From an uncultured Collinsella sp. (lineage in GTDB: Bacteria > Actinomycetota > Coriobacteriia > Coriobacteriales > Coriobacteriaceae), in assembly GCA_959596495.1 (NCBI GenBank), contig CAUFXK010000019.1, forward strand, positions 1 to 26,204: a DNA stretch of 26,204 bases, given 5' to 3'. The position numbers were made by a program, and so were the translations under genes. The notes under the pieces were generated by a model. The model saw only the letters and a program-made list of their open reading frames with translations, searched no databases and had not been told where the DNA came from. Below, one piece after another: positions 1 through 7,227 of this stretch. Position 1 is the first letter of the stretch. Each line of letters starts with the position of its first letter.

Positions 1-32
1 CTAAAGTGTATGATTCTGAACGTTACATGACT

Positions 33-52
33 CACTTTACCTAACTAAAGTG
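33..52. promoter_or_regulatory. Palindromic operator candidate (CTTTA-N6-TAAAG)
   Basis: The arms CACTTTA and TAAAGTG are perfect complements separated by six bases (CCTAAC), ending about 18 bases before the start codon of the lipoprotein gene at 71. A further TAAAGTG half site lies at 3-9, so the regulated region probably extends upstream of the window. The central 16 bases match a palindrome upstream of ilvE (24652-24667) at 13 of 16 positions. That it binds a repressor or activator of amino acid genes is inference. Confidence 0.45.
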
Positions 53-70
53 TCATCAAGGGGGAATACC

Positions 71-931
71 ATGAACACCGATATGTCTCGTCGTCAGTTT
101 GTTGGTCTAGCCGGCTCGCTCGCCACGGTGCTTGGCCTTGGTCTTGTCGGTTGCGGCGGTGGCGCCGGCAAGGGCTCCGCCGCTGGCTCTGCCGCGGCCA
201 AGGATGTGAAGGGCGCTGCGGAGTCCAAGAAGCTCGTGGTGGGCTTTGATAAGTCCTATCCTCCGTATGGTTTTGTGGGCGACGATGGCGAGTACACCGG
301 CTTTGATCTCGATTTGGCCAAGGCTGTTGCCGATAAGCAGGGCTGGGAGGTCAAATACGAGGCCATCGACTGGGATGCCAAGGATACGCTGCTCAACTCG
401 GGCGCCATCAACTGTATCTGGAACGGCTTTACCATGGAGGGCCGCGAGGACGACTACACGTTCTCCGAGCCGTACATGCTCAACGAGCAGGTGCTGGTGG
501 TAAAGAAGGATGCAGGCATCAAGAGCTGGGACGATCTTGCCGGCAAGACCGTGATTACCCAGACTGATTCCGCTGCACAGGATGTGCTCGAGGGCGACCA
601 GAAGGATTTGGCCGCGACGTTTGCCACGCTCGATACCATCGGTGAGTACAACACGGCGTTTATGCAGCTCGAGAGTGGTGCAGTCGATGCCGTCGCCTGT
701 GACCTCTCGATTGCCCAGTATCAGCTTGCCGCCAAGCCCGATGCCTATACACAGCTTGATGAGCCGCTGTCCAGCGAGCACTACGCCGTCGGCTTTAAGA
801 AGGGCGACACCAAGTCGGCCGATGCCGTGACCGAGTCGCTCAAGGCACTCTATGAGGACGGCACGGTCAAGGACCTGTGCAACAAGTATGCGAGCTATGG
901 TCTGTCCTTCGACAACTGGGTTTTGAAATAG
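71..931 (+). CDS. Amino acid ABC transporter substrate-binding lipoprotein
   Basis: This 286-residue protein is the extracytoplasmic receptor of a polar amino acid importer (SBP_bac_3 family). It opens with a twin-arginine signal (SRRQFVGLAG, Arg7-Arg8), followed by a hydrophobic stretch and a lipobox LVGC with Cys28 as the lipid-anchored residue. A Gly/Ala/Ser linker (KGSAAGSAA) leads to the bilobed domain, which starts with GFDKSYPPYGF and GFDLDLAKAVA, typical of the family. The ATG at 71 is preferred over an upstream GTG at 50 because AAGGGGG (58-64) sits at proper spacing and the Tat motif then lies near the N terminus. Permease and ATPase genes follow, so this is the first gene of a three-gene importer operon. 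The exact amino acid bound cannot be read from the sequence. Confidence 0.93.
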   Translation: MNTDMSRRQFVGLAGSLATVLGLGLVGCGGGAGKGSAAGSAAAKDVKGAAESKKLVVGFDKSYPPYGFVGDDGEYTGFDLDLAKAVADKQGWEVKYEAIDWDAKDTLLNSGAINCIWNGFTMEGREDDYTFSEPYMLNEQVLVVKKDAGIKSWDDLAGKTVITQTDSAAQDVLEGDQKDLAATFATLDTIGEYNTAFMQLESGAVDAVACDLSIAQYQLAAKPDAYTQLDEPLSSEHYAVGFKKGDTKSADAVTESLKALYEDGTVKDLCNKYASYGLSFDNWVLK

Positions 932-1035
932 CGGCTTTCCCAGGCACTCGATTTTGCCGTTCAAACCGTCGCTTGCGTACATTTAGTACGCGGCGCTCCT
1001 CTTTCACGGCAAACTCGGGCACCTGGAAAACCCGC
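931..1035. repeat. 105-bp imperfect inverted repeat between receptor and permease genes
   Basis: Two 50-base arms (931-980 and 986-1035) flank a 5-base centre (ATTTA), and 36 of 50 positions pair. The innermost block GCGTAC/GTACGC is perfect, and the blocks around TTTGCCGT and CCAGG also pair. The element begins at the last base of the upstream stop codon and fills most of the 150-base gap before the permease. A stable RNA hairpin here could protect the receptor mRNA from 3' decay and set a high receptor-to-permease ratio, as the REP sequence between malE and malF does in Escherichia coli. That role is inference. Confidence 0.75.
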
Positions 1036-1081
1036 TTTGACATTGGGTTCGCTGTTCTGTTGCTGTGAAAGAGAGCTTAGG

Positions 1082-1735
1082 TTGTCTATTCAAGTCATGA
1101 TGCAGATGCTTGGCCAGGGATTCTTGGTCAGTTTGCAGCTGTTTGTGCTGACGCTGCTCGGGTCGATTCCCCTGGGAATTCCCGTGGCGTTTATGCGCAT
1201 GAGCAAGGTCGCGCCGCTGCGCTGGATTGCGCGCATCTACATTTCGGTCATGCGCGGTACGCCGCTCATGCTGCAGATGTTTGCCATCTACTTTGCCCCG
1301 TATTACGTGTTCGGCATCTCGCTCACGCCCGATTCCAAATGGACGGCGTGCGTTGTGGCGTTCATCATCAACTACGCCGGCTACTTTGCCGAGATCTATC
1401 GCTCGGGCTTGCAGTCGATTCCGCGCGGTCAATATGAGGCCGCCGAGGTGCTGGGCTATTCGCGCACGCAGACGTTTCTGTATATCGTGATGCCGCAGGT
1501 CGCCAAGCGTATTCTGCCGGCGATGGGCAACGAGATCATCACGCTGGTCAAGGACACGTCGCTGGCGTTTGCCATTGGCGTGGGTGAGATGTTCTCGACC
1601 GCCAAGGCGCTGGTTGCCTCGCAGGTGAGCATGGTGCCGTTTGCGATTGCGGCGCTGATCTACTGGGTCTTTAACTTTGTGGTCGAGATGCTGCTGGGCG
1701 CCGCCGAGAAAAAATTGGATTACTACCATGATTAA
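1082..1735 (+). CDS. Amino acid ABC transporter permease
   Basis: This is the membrane subunit of the polar amino acid importer (HisM/GlnP-like, BPD_transp_1 family), about 217 residues with several hydrophobic segments. The cytoplasmic coupling loop for the ATPase is visible as the EAA motif, EAAEVLGYSRTQTF followed by MPQVAKRILPA. The conserved N-terminal pattern GSIPLGIPVAF and the RGTPLMLQMF segment are typical. I place the start at TTG 1082, about 8 bases after the purine-rich GAAAGAGAG. An ATG at 1097 is a shorter alternative, and the frame is open back to 1037, but that stretch lies partly in the inverted repeat. The gene overlaps the ATPase gene by 8 bases, which suggests translational coupling. 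Function is firm; the start is uncertain. Confidence 0.9.
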   Translation: MSIQVMMQMLGQGFLVSLQLFVLTLLGSIPLGIPVAFMRMSKVAPLRWIARIYISVMRGTPLMLQMFAIYFAPYYVFGISLTPDSKWTACVVAFIINYAGYFAEIYRSGLQSIPRGQYEAAEVLGYSRTQTFLYIVMPQVAKRILPAMGNEIITLVKDTSLAFAIGVGEMFSTAKALVASQVSMVPFAIAALIYWVFNFVVEMLLGAAEKKLDYYHD

Positions 1736-2492
1736 TTCGGTAATGAATATAGCGAACGCGCGCAAGGCGTTTGGCGGCAATAAGGTGCTCAAGGATATCT
1801 CACTCGAGGTAAAGCGTGGCGAGGTTGTGGCGATTATCGGGCCTTCGGGTGGCGGTAAGTCCACGCTGCTGCGCTGCGCCACGCTGCTCGAGACGCTCGA
1901 CGGTGGCTCGCTTTCGTTTGGCGACCTTGCCGTCGCGACGGATGCGGGTTCGGGCGCGGTGTACGCAAAGGGCGATGTGCCTAAACAGGCGCGCTCGCGG
2001 TTTGGTCTGGTGTTTCAGAACTACAATCTGTTCCCGCACTATACGGTGATGAAAAACATCACCGACGCTCCGGTTCGCGTACTCAAGCGTCCGCGCGAGC
2101 AGGCCGAAGCGCGTGCGCGTGAGTTGATCGCGCAGATGGGGCTTACGGGCAACGAGAACAAGGTGCCATGTGAGCTTTCGGGTGGTCAGCAACAGCGTGT
2201 GAGTATCGCCCGCGCCTTGGCGCTCGACCCGGAGATCTTGTTCTTTGACGAGCCGACTTCGGCGCTCGATCCCGAGCTAACGGCCGAGGTGCTGCGTGTC
2301 ATTAAAGACCTTGCCGCGCAGAATATGACGATGGTGATCGTGACCCACGCAATGCAATTTGCGCGCGATGTTGCCGACCGCGTGGTCTTTATGGACGGCG
2401 GTCGCATTGTCGAGGAGGGTCCTGCCGAGCAGGTTATCGATCACCCGCGTGAGCAACGTACCCGTGAGTTCTTGAGCCGTATCGAGGGCTAG
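1728..2492 (+). CDS. Amino acid ABC transporter ATP-binding protein
   Basis: This 254-residue ATPase (GlnQ/HisP type) powers the importer encoded just upstream. Visible motifs are Walker A GPSGGGKST, the Q-loop region VFQNYNLFPHYTVMKNI, the signature LSGGQQQRV, Walker B ILFFDEPTSALDP, and the switch histidine in VTHAM. The phrase NLFPHYTVMKN is characteristic of the polar amino acid subgroup. The start ATG overlaps the end of the permease gene; an in-frame ATG at 1743 is a possible alternative. A strong terminator follows within 20 bases and closes the operon. It may also serve the ATPase-less receptor-permease pair at 9350-10912 (inference). Confidence 0.95.
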   Translation: MINSVMNIANARKAFGGNKVLKDISLEVKRGEVVAIIGPSGGGKSTLLRCATLLETLDGGSLSFGDLAVATDAGSGAVYAKGDVPKQARSRFGLVFQNYNLFPHYTVMKNITDAPVRVLKRPREQAEARARELIAQMGLTGNENKVPCELSGGQQQRVSIARALALDPEILFFDEPTSALDPELTAEVLRVIKDLAAQNMTMVIVTHAMQFARDVADRVVFMDGGRIVEEGPAEQVIDHPREQRTREFLSRIEG

Positions 2493-2511
2493 GCTCAGCT
2501 ATATATTGAGA

Positions 2512-2552
2512 AAAAGCCGCCGCAGGTCTTATGGTCTGCGGCGGCTTTTATT
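2512..2552 (+). terminator. Rho-independent terminator of the importer operon
   Basis: A 14-bp perfect stem, AAAAGCCGCCGCAG (2512-2525) with CTGCGGCGGCTTTT (2536-2549), has a 10-base loop and a T-rich 3' flank. The A-rich 5' flank means it could also work in reverse. Confidence 0.9.
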
Positions 2553-2789
2553 TGTATCGATGGGGTTTAATAATCGCCTCGCATGCGCTCTTCTTCCTCT
2601 CGCCGCCTGTATTCATACGTGCGCCGAAAGGTATGCATGGACGGTCGCCCGTGAGGGTAGGGTGGTGGCATAGGACATTTGGAGGGTGAGTCGGCTCGGC
2701 TGCCGACCATGCTGCTCCCGGGATGGCACCGACCGCGAACTCTCCCCGTTGGCGTCGCGCATTGCGCGCGGCCCTGCAAGGAGGTCATC

Positions 2790-4865
2790 ATGGGTGCTCC
2801 CAAGACCGGTAACGTAAGGAACGTGGTGCTCGTAGGCCAAGGCGGGGTGGGCAAGACCTCACTCGCCGAGGCCATGCTCCACCTTTCTGGCAAGACCGCC
2901 CGCCTGGGCGGCCACGACGGCACCAAGCCCACGCTCGACTATGACCCCGAGGAGGTCAAGCGTGCATTTTCCATCTCGACGACCATTGCGCCGATCGACT
3001 GGAAGGGCGCGCGCATCAATGTGCTCGATGCCCCGTGCTATCCCGATTTTATCGGCGACGCCTTTGCCGCGATGAGCGTCTGCGAGACGGCTCTGTTTGT
3101 GGTCGATGCCGAGGCCGGCCCACAGCCTACGACGGTTAAGCTCTGGTATGCCGCCGAGGACCTGCGTCTGGCGCGTGCGGTGTTCGTAAACCGCCTGTCG
3201 CGCTCTGAGGCCAGCTTTGCGACCACGATGAATCTGCTGCAGGAGCGCTTTGGTATGCGCCTGGGCGCCGTGACCCTTCCCTGGGGCGAGGGCGAGGACT
3301 TCGACGGCATCATCGATCTGGTGCGCATGAAGGCACGCCATTGCAACGGCACTGAAGCCGTTGAGTCGGAGATTCCCGAGGAGTATCGTGCCCAGGCCGA
3401 GGAAGCCCATGACCATCTGTGCGAGCTGGTGGCCGAGGCTGACGACGAACTGATGATGAAGTACTTGGAAGGCGAGGAGACACTGACGCAGGAGGAGCTT
3501 GAAGGCCTGCTGTCGAAGGCGATCGCCGAGCGCATCTTTGTGCCGGTCTTTGCGGGCGATTGCATTAAAGAGCAGGGCGTCAACTCGCTGATGGACGATA
3601 TCGCCACGTACTTCCCGGCGCCGACGGACTACGGCGAGATGCCGCTCATCGACGGCGATTCGCTTAAGATCTCGAGTGACGATGACCGCCCGGTGGCATT
3701 TGTGTTTAAGACCTTGGCCGATCCGCAACAGGGTCGCATCAGCTTTATCAAGGTGCTGACGGGTACGCTTGAGCCGGGTCTTGAGTTGGTCAACGCGCGT
3801 ACCCGCAAGAGCGATCGTTTGGCTCACTTGTATGTGATGTGCGGCCGCGATATGACCGAGGTTGGCCATGCCTATGCCGGCGACATCATCGTGGCGCCCA
3901 AGCTGGCTGCCGAGACGGGCGATACGCTCTCGATTACCGGCAAGGTCGAGGCTGCGGCGTTTAAGTTCCCCAACTCGCAGTACCGCATCGCCATCGAAGC
4001 CGAGAACCGCGGCGACGAAGAGAAGCTCTACACGTTTATCGAGAAGGCCTGCAAGGCAGACCCGACCATGAGTATCGACCGCGACGAGGAGACCGGCCAG
4101 ACCATCATCTCGGCAGTGGGCGAGGCGCAGGTTTCGGTGCTGCTCAATCGTCTGGAGGACCGCACCAAGGTTGCTGCCAAGAGCGTGCCGATCCGCATTC
4201 CGTATCGCGAGACCATCCGCCGCACGGCGAGCGCCCAGGGCCGCCACAAGAAGCAGACCGGTGGTGCCGGTCAGTACGGCGACTGCTGGCTGCGCGTGGA
4301 GCCGCTCATTGGGCCCGACGGCACGAGCGACGGCTACGAGTTTGTGGATGAGGTCGTAGGCGGCCGCATTCCGCGCTCGCTGATTCCCGCCGTGGACAAG
4401 GGCGTCCAGGAGACCATGAAGGACGGCATCATTGCCGGCTACCCGCTCACGGGCATTCGCGTCGCGGTGTACGACGGCTCGTATCACAGCGTCGACTCCA
4501 ACGAGATGGCGTTCCGCGCGGCGGCACGCATCGGCCTGCGCAAGGCATGCGCCGATGCCGACCCGGTGGTGCTGGAGCCCATCGAGGAAATCACGGTGAC
4601 GATCCCCGAGAGCTACGCCGGCGCCGTGATGGGCGACATCTCGGCCTCGCGCGGTCGCGTGACGGGCATGGAGACCGATGAACGCGGCGACACCGTTGTT
4701 ATTGCCCAGGCGCCGCTGGCCGAGCTGACGGATTATTCGACGCGTCTGCGCTCCATCACGCGCGGCACGGGCGACTTTACCATGAAGCCCGCCGGCTACG
4801 AGCAGGTGCCTTATGACGTTCAGGCCAAGCTGGTCGAGCGCTATGAGGAGGGTCGCGCCAAGTAG
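2790..4865 (+). CDS. Elongation factor G-like GTPase (divergent EF-G paralogue)
   Basis: This 691-residue protein has the five-domain layout of EF-G. The GTPase domain has G1 GQGGVGKTS (16-24), a switch I threonine (SISTTI, 62-66), G3 DAPCYPDF (80-87) and G4 NRLS (134-137). Domain IV carries TGGAGQYGD and VDSNEMAFRAA, and domain V carries VMGDISASRGRVTGME. It belongs to the EF-G-like group that many bacteria carry beside the true EF-G. The canonical motifs DTPGH and NKxD are both altered, so GTP specificity or hydrolysis may differ from translocation-active EF-G. The ATG at 2790 is chosen because AAGGAGG (2778-2784) lies 5 bases upstream; an open extension to 2679 lacks a ribosome site. The gene is monocistronic and ends before a terminator at 4901. 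A role in translation or ribosome recovery is inferred from the family. Confidence 0.88.
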   Translation: MGAPKTGNVRNVVLVGQGGVGKTSLAEAMLHLSGKTARLGGHDGTKPTLDYDPEEVKRAFSISTTIAPIDWKGARINVLDAPCYPDFIGDAFAAMSVCETALFVVDAEAGPQPTTVKLWYAAEDLRLARAVFVNRLSRSEASFATTMNLLQERFGMRLGAVTLPWGEGEDFDGIIDLVRMKARHCNGTEAVESEIPEEYRAQAEEAHDHLCELVAEADDELMMKYLEGEETLTQEELEGLLSKAIAERIFVPVFAGDCIKEQGVNSLMDDIATYFPAPTDYGEMPLIDGDSLKISSDDDRPVAFVFKTLADPQQGRISFIKVLTGTLEPGLELVNARTRKSDRLAHLYVMCGRDMTEVGHAYAGDIIVAPKLAAETGDTLSITGKVEAAAFKFPNSQYRIAIEAENRGDEEKLYTFIEKACKADPTMSIDRDEETGQTIISAVGEAQVSVLLNRLEDRTKVAAKSVPIRIPYRETIRRTASAQGRHKKQTGGAGQYGDCWLRVEPLIGPDGTSDGYEFVDEVVGGRIPRSLIPAVDKGVQETMKDGIIAGYPLTGIRVAVYDGSYHSVDSNEMAFRAAARIGLRKACADADPVVLEPIEEITVTIPESYAGAVMGDISASRGRVTGMETDERGDTVVIAQAPLAELTDYSTRLRSITRGTGDFTMKPAGYEQVPYDVQAKLVERYEEGRAK

Positions 4866-4900
4866 CGTGTGGCGTTGCCTGCAATGTAGGTGCTGACGAA

Positions 4901-4934
4901 AAGGCCGCCCTGGGTAACCGGGGCGGCCTTATTT
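4901..4934. terminator. Bidirectional terminator between EF-G-like and nuclease genes
   Basis: The perfect 10-bp stem AAGGCCGCCC/GGGCGGCCTT (4901-4910 and 4921-4930) has short T-rich flanks on both strands. It serves the convergent EF-G-like (plus) and nuclease (minus) genes. Confidence 0.8.
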
Positions 4935-4971
4935 GATCCCTTGGGGACGGAGGAAAACGGATCATTTTTTT
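4934..4971. repeat. REP-like element with GGGACGG core
   Basis: TGATCC (4934-4939) pairs with GGATCA (4959-4964) around GGGGACGGAGGAAAACGG, followed by seven T residues (4965-4971). It resembles the other GGGACAG-core palindromes of this window in size, intergenic position and core. It could reinforce termination of the EF-G-like transcript. Mobilisation by a REP-associated transposase elsewhere in the genome is inference. Confidence 0.5.
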
Positions 4972-4994
4972 GGTTACGGGAGGCGCGGTCGGCC

Positions 4995-5978
4995 CTAGTC
5001 TCCCGAGGCCTGATTGCGGCCGGTGGCGTAGTCGATCTGCACATGCGGCTGCAGGTTGTAGCAATATACGTGGAAGCAGAGGGTCTTGCCGTGGTCCTCG
5101 ACCGATTGCGCCTCAAGGCGCACGCCACGGCAGACAAGCTCCTCCTCGTTATACATGGGCGTGACGCGATAGAGCACGTGGTTGCCCGTGTCGCGGATGT
5201 AGCCGAGGATCTGCTCTTCAAACGGCAGCATGCCCGTCTCGTTGAGATAGCGCGTGCCGGTGAGGAGATTTTTGCGGTTGGCGGTTTCGCCGCAGAGCGA
5301 CCAGGCGATAAGGTGGCAGCGGTTATAGAGGCTCTGGCCCGGAATAAAGTCGTAGCGCTGCTGGTGCCAGCCGGCGGGGTGGATGCGCGAGATATCGCCG
5401 CGCTCGCCTTGACCGAGCGATTCGGGGCCCACGCAGGCGAGCGCTTTACGGGTGCGGCCCAAGCTGTCGAGCTTGGAGAACTTCTTAAAGCAGCCCTCTT
5501 CTGTGGCGCGCTCGTATTCATCGAGCGTGAATGATGGTGTGCCGAGCGGGTGCGTGCTATCGGCGCGCAGGGCAACATAGGGGTTACCCGCGTAGTCGGG
5601 AATACTGCTGAGGTATACGCCGCGGGCGCGGTCGAGATCGGGGTTTTCGACCTCGTCGATAGGGGTGGCGGCACTGTCCGCGGAGGCGTCGTCATCGGTG
5701 TCGCTCGCGGCGGAATCTGAGTCATCGCCAGAGTCTTGGCTATTTTGAGAGACCGAGGAGCTCGCTGTTCCCGATTCGAGTCGAGCGACCAGGTCTGCCT
5801 CGTCGTCGGTGCGGCTGGGACTCTCGCTTTGTTTTTCGGCCAGAGCCGCTGCCTGCTCATCGCTTTGCGGCGACAACAGCTTGGGCGCTCCGTCGAGCGA
5901 CCCTGTGAACAGCGCAAACCCCAGCACCACGGCGGTGCCGATGGAAAGCACTTGCTTGTAAGCGGACTTGCGCGACAT
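4995..5978 (-). CDS. Membrane-anchored DNA/RNA non-specific endonuclease
   Basis: This 327-residue protein has an N-terminal hydrophobic segment (residues 9-27, signal peptide or anchor), a long acidic Ser/Asp-rich low-complexity linker (about 50-112), and a C-terminal beta-beta-alpha-metal nuclease domain. The active-site motif reads YNRCHLIAW with His222 as the likely general base, followed by ETANRKNLLTGTRYLN, where Asn237 fits the metal-ligand position. This is the DNA-entry nuclease or EndA-like group. The start has CAGGAG a few bases upstream on the minus strand. It probably acts outside the membrane on environmental nucleic acid, for uptake or nutrient salvage. No competence genes are nearby, so a transformation role is not supported here. 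Confidence 0.85.
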   Translation of the reverse strand: MSRKSAYKQVLSIGTAVVLGFALFTGSLDGAPKLLSPQSDEQAAALAEKQSESPSRTDDEADLVARLESGTASSSVSQNSQDSGDDSDSAASDTDDDASADSAATPIDEVENPDLDRARGVYLSSIPDYAGNPYVALRADSTHPLGTPSFTLDEYERATEEGCFKKFSKLDSLGRTRKALACVGPESLGQGERGDISRIHPAGWHQQRYDFIPGQSLYNRCHLIAWSLCGETANRKNLLTGTRYLNETGMLPFEEQILGYIRDTGNHVLYRVTPMYNEEELVCRGVRLEAQSVEDHGKTLCFHVYCYNLQPHVQIDYATGRNQASGD

Positions 5979-6146
5979 TGAGGCTCCTGGATGGACGGTT
6001 GGGAATCTACCAGTCTAGCAGGAGCCGGCAGAGGCCGTCCCGCCGAACAAATACTCAAGATTTGGAATAGACGCTGCTGATTCATTTGCCTCATATGGAG
6101 CTGCGGCGGTTGTGTATATGGGGCTGTCTGGCGTTTCCCCAGATAA

Positions 6147-6183
6147 AACCTGCCAAAATAAATCTGTCCCTTTTTGGCAGGTT
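6147..6183. repeat. REP-like palindrome overlapping the larE stop codon
   Basis: Perfect 12-bp arms AACCTGCCAAAA (6147-6158) and TTTTGGCAGGTT (6172-6183) flank a core that reads GGGACAG on the minus strand. The last two bases of the element are the first two bases of the larE stop codon. On the larE strand the hairpin is followed by TTTTATCT and may act as a terminator. A near-identical copy ends the regulator gene at 13239, and a decayed copy lies at 9183-9215. Confidence 0.75.
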
Positions 6184-7060
6184 ACTGGTTCATGTTGCCG
6201 TGAATGTAGGGGGTGACCTCGGGGGAGATATGGTCGCAGCCCAGCTCGCGCAGCGCGGACTCGATGGCGGCGGGCAACGGGGTCTTGCCCTCGCCGTCGA
6301 CGGCAGCACTGCCGAGGGCGGCAATCTTAGTGACATCTGCGGGAGCGGCCTCGATATGCATGCACCCGCCGACCAAGCGCGCGCGAACCTGTGCCAGACC
6401 AAGATCGTGCAGGTAGTCCTCGCAGGCGCGGATTAGATTGACCTTCTCGCGCGTCAGCTCTTCGCCCGTAGGGACGCGTGTGGCCAAGCAAGCGCCTGCC
6501 GGCAGGTTCCAAACGGGGTAGCCCCATGCGCGCAACAGCTTGCGCTCTTCGTCCTTGGTAAAGCCGACCTCCATAAGCGGCGAGCGTACGCCGAGCTCTT
6601 CTGCCGCGCGCATGCCGGGGCGGTAGTCACCGCGATCGCTTGCATTGCTGCCATCGATGACGGTGGGAAAGCCGAGCGACTTGGCGTGGTTGACGATGGC
6701 GGTAAAGCCGGCGTGCTTGCAGTGGTAGCAGCGATTAGCATCGTTGCAGCCTACTTGGGGGAGCTGCAGCTGATCCACCGAAAGATTGAGCACGGGGAGC
6801 TTAAAATGCGGCCCCTCATTGGCCTGCCCATCAACGGACTGCTCAAACGAAGCCTGCTCGGGCGTGCCGATGAGCGGCGTGGTGAGATGGACGAGGAGGG
6901 TATTGGTAGGCATGACGCGGGCGCATACGGCGGCCAAAAAGCTGCTGTCAACGCCGCCGGAAAACCCGATAGCCACGCGCCCGTATGCCAAAAGCAGCTG
7001 CTCGAGCGTCGTGAGTTTGTCCTGAAGCTCCTCTGCAGGTGCAGTAGTGTCTGAAAGCAT
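6182..7060 (-). CDS. larE: ATP-dependent sacrificial sulfur transferase LarE
   Basis: This 292-residue protein belongs to the LarE family of PP-loop enzymes. In lactobacilli LarE donates sulfur from its own cysteine to build the nickel-pincer cofactor of lactate racemase. The PP-loop SGGVDSS is at residues 34-40, NRCYHCK at 109-115 is the family cysteine motif, and AGACLATRVP contains Cys191 at the position of the sacrificial cysteine. The C-terminal region matches family length. The start ATG has AAGGA about 7 bases upstream on the minus strand. LarA, LarB and LarC are not in this window, so the partner genes are distant or the protein serves another thiolation route. The stop codon lies within a REP-like palindrome. 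Confidence 0.9.
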   Translation of the reverse strand: MLSDTTAPAEELQDKLTTLEQLLLAYGRVAIGFSGGVDSSFLAAVCARVMPTNTLLVHLTTPLIGTPEQASFEQSVDGQANEGPHFKLPVLNLSVDQLQLPQVGCNDANRCYHCKHAGFTAIVNHAKSLGFPTVIDGSNASDRGDYRPGMRAAEELGVRSPLMEVGFTKDEERKLLRAWGYPVWNLPAGACLATRVPTGEELTREKVNLIRACEDYLHDLGLAQVRARLVGGCMHIEAAPADVTKIAALGSAAVDGEGKTPLPAAIESALRELGCDHISPEVTPYIHGNMNQ

Positions 7061-7094
7061 GAAACGATCCTTACCATTGAGTACTCGGTCGAAA

Positions 7095-7122
7095 ACTATA
7101 ATCCTACCGGGCTGCCTGTCAT
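7095..7122 (-). promoter_or_regulatory. Candidate promoter of larE
   Basis: On the minus strand ATGACA (7117-7122) and TATAGT (7095-7100) are separated by 16 bases, one mismatch each from the sigma-70 consensus, about 35 bases before the start codon. TATAAT on the opposite strand (7097-7102) overlaps but lacks a suitably spaced -35 box. Confidence 0.45.
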
Positions 7123-7227
7123 AAGACTTCCGCTTATGTAACGAAAGTGCAATATGCTATATACGTTATATACAAGTTTGTAAAGTGCGCTAGAGTGGCA
7201 GTAATGCAATCCGGTGAGGGGATCGAT

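Noticed and set aside
2567..2638. Minus-strand 23-codon frame rich in Arg and Glu
   Set aside because: It is very short, has no ribosome site and no neighbour context. It looks coding-like in composition but cannot be supported.
2700..2789. T-box-like TGGCACC within GGGATGGCACCGACCGCG before the EF-G-like gene
   Set aside because: The 7-base bulge pattern matches, but I could not find a specifier stem, a convincing antiterminator or a terminator, and the gene is not an amino acid or synthetase gene. A covariance-model search would decide.
4841..6094. Long minus-strand frame of 417 codons overlapping the nuclease gene
   Set aside because: Its composition is a Ser/Thr/Pro/Arg-rich frame shadow, and the overlapping frame encodes a clear nuclease.
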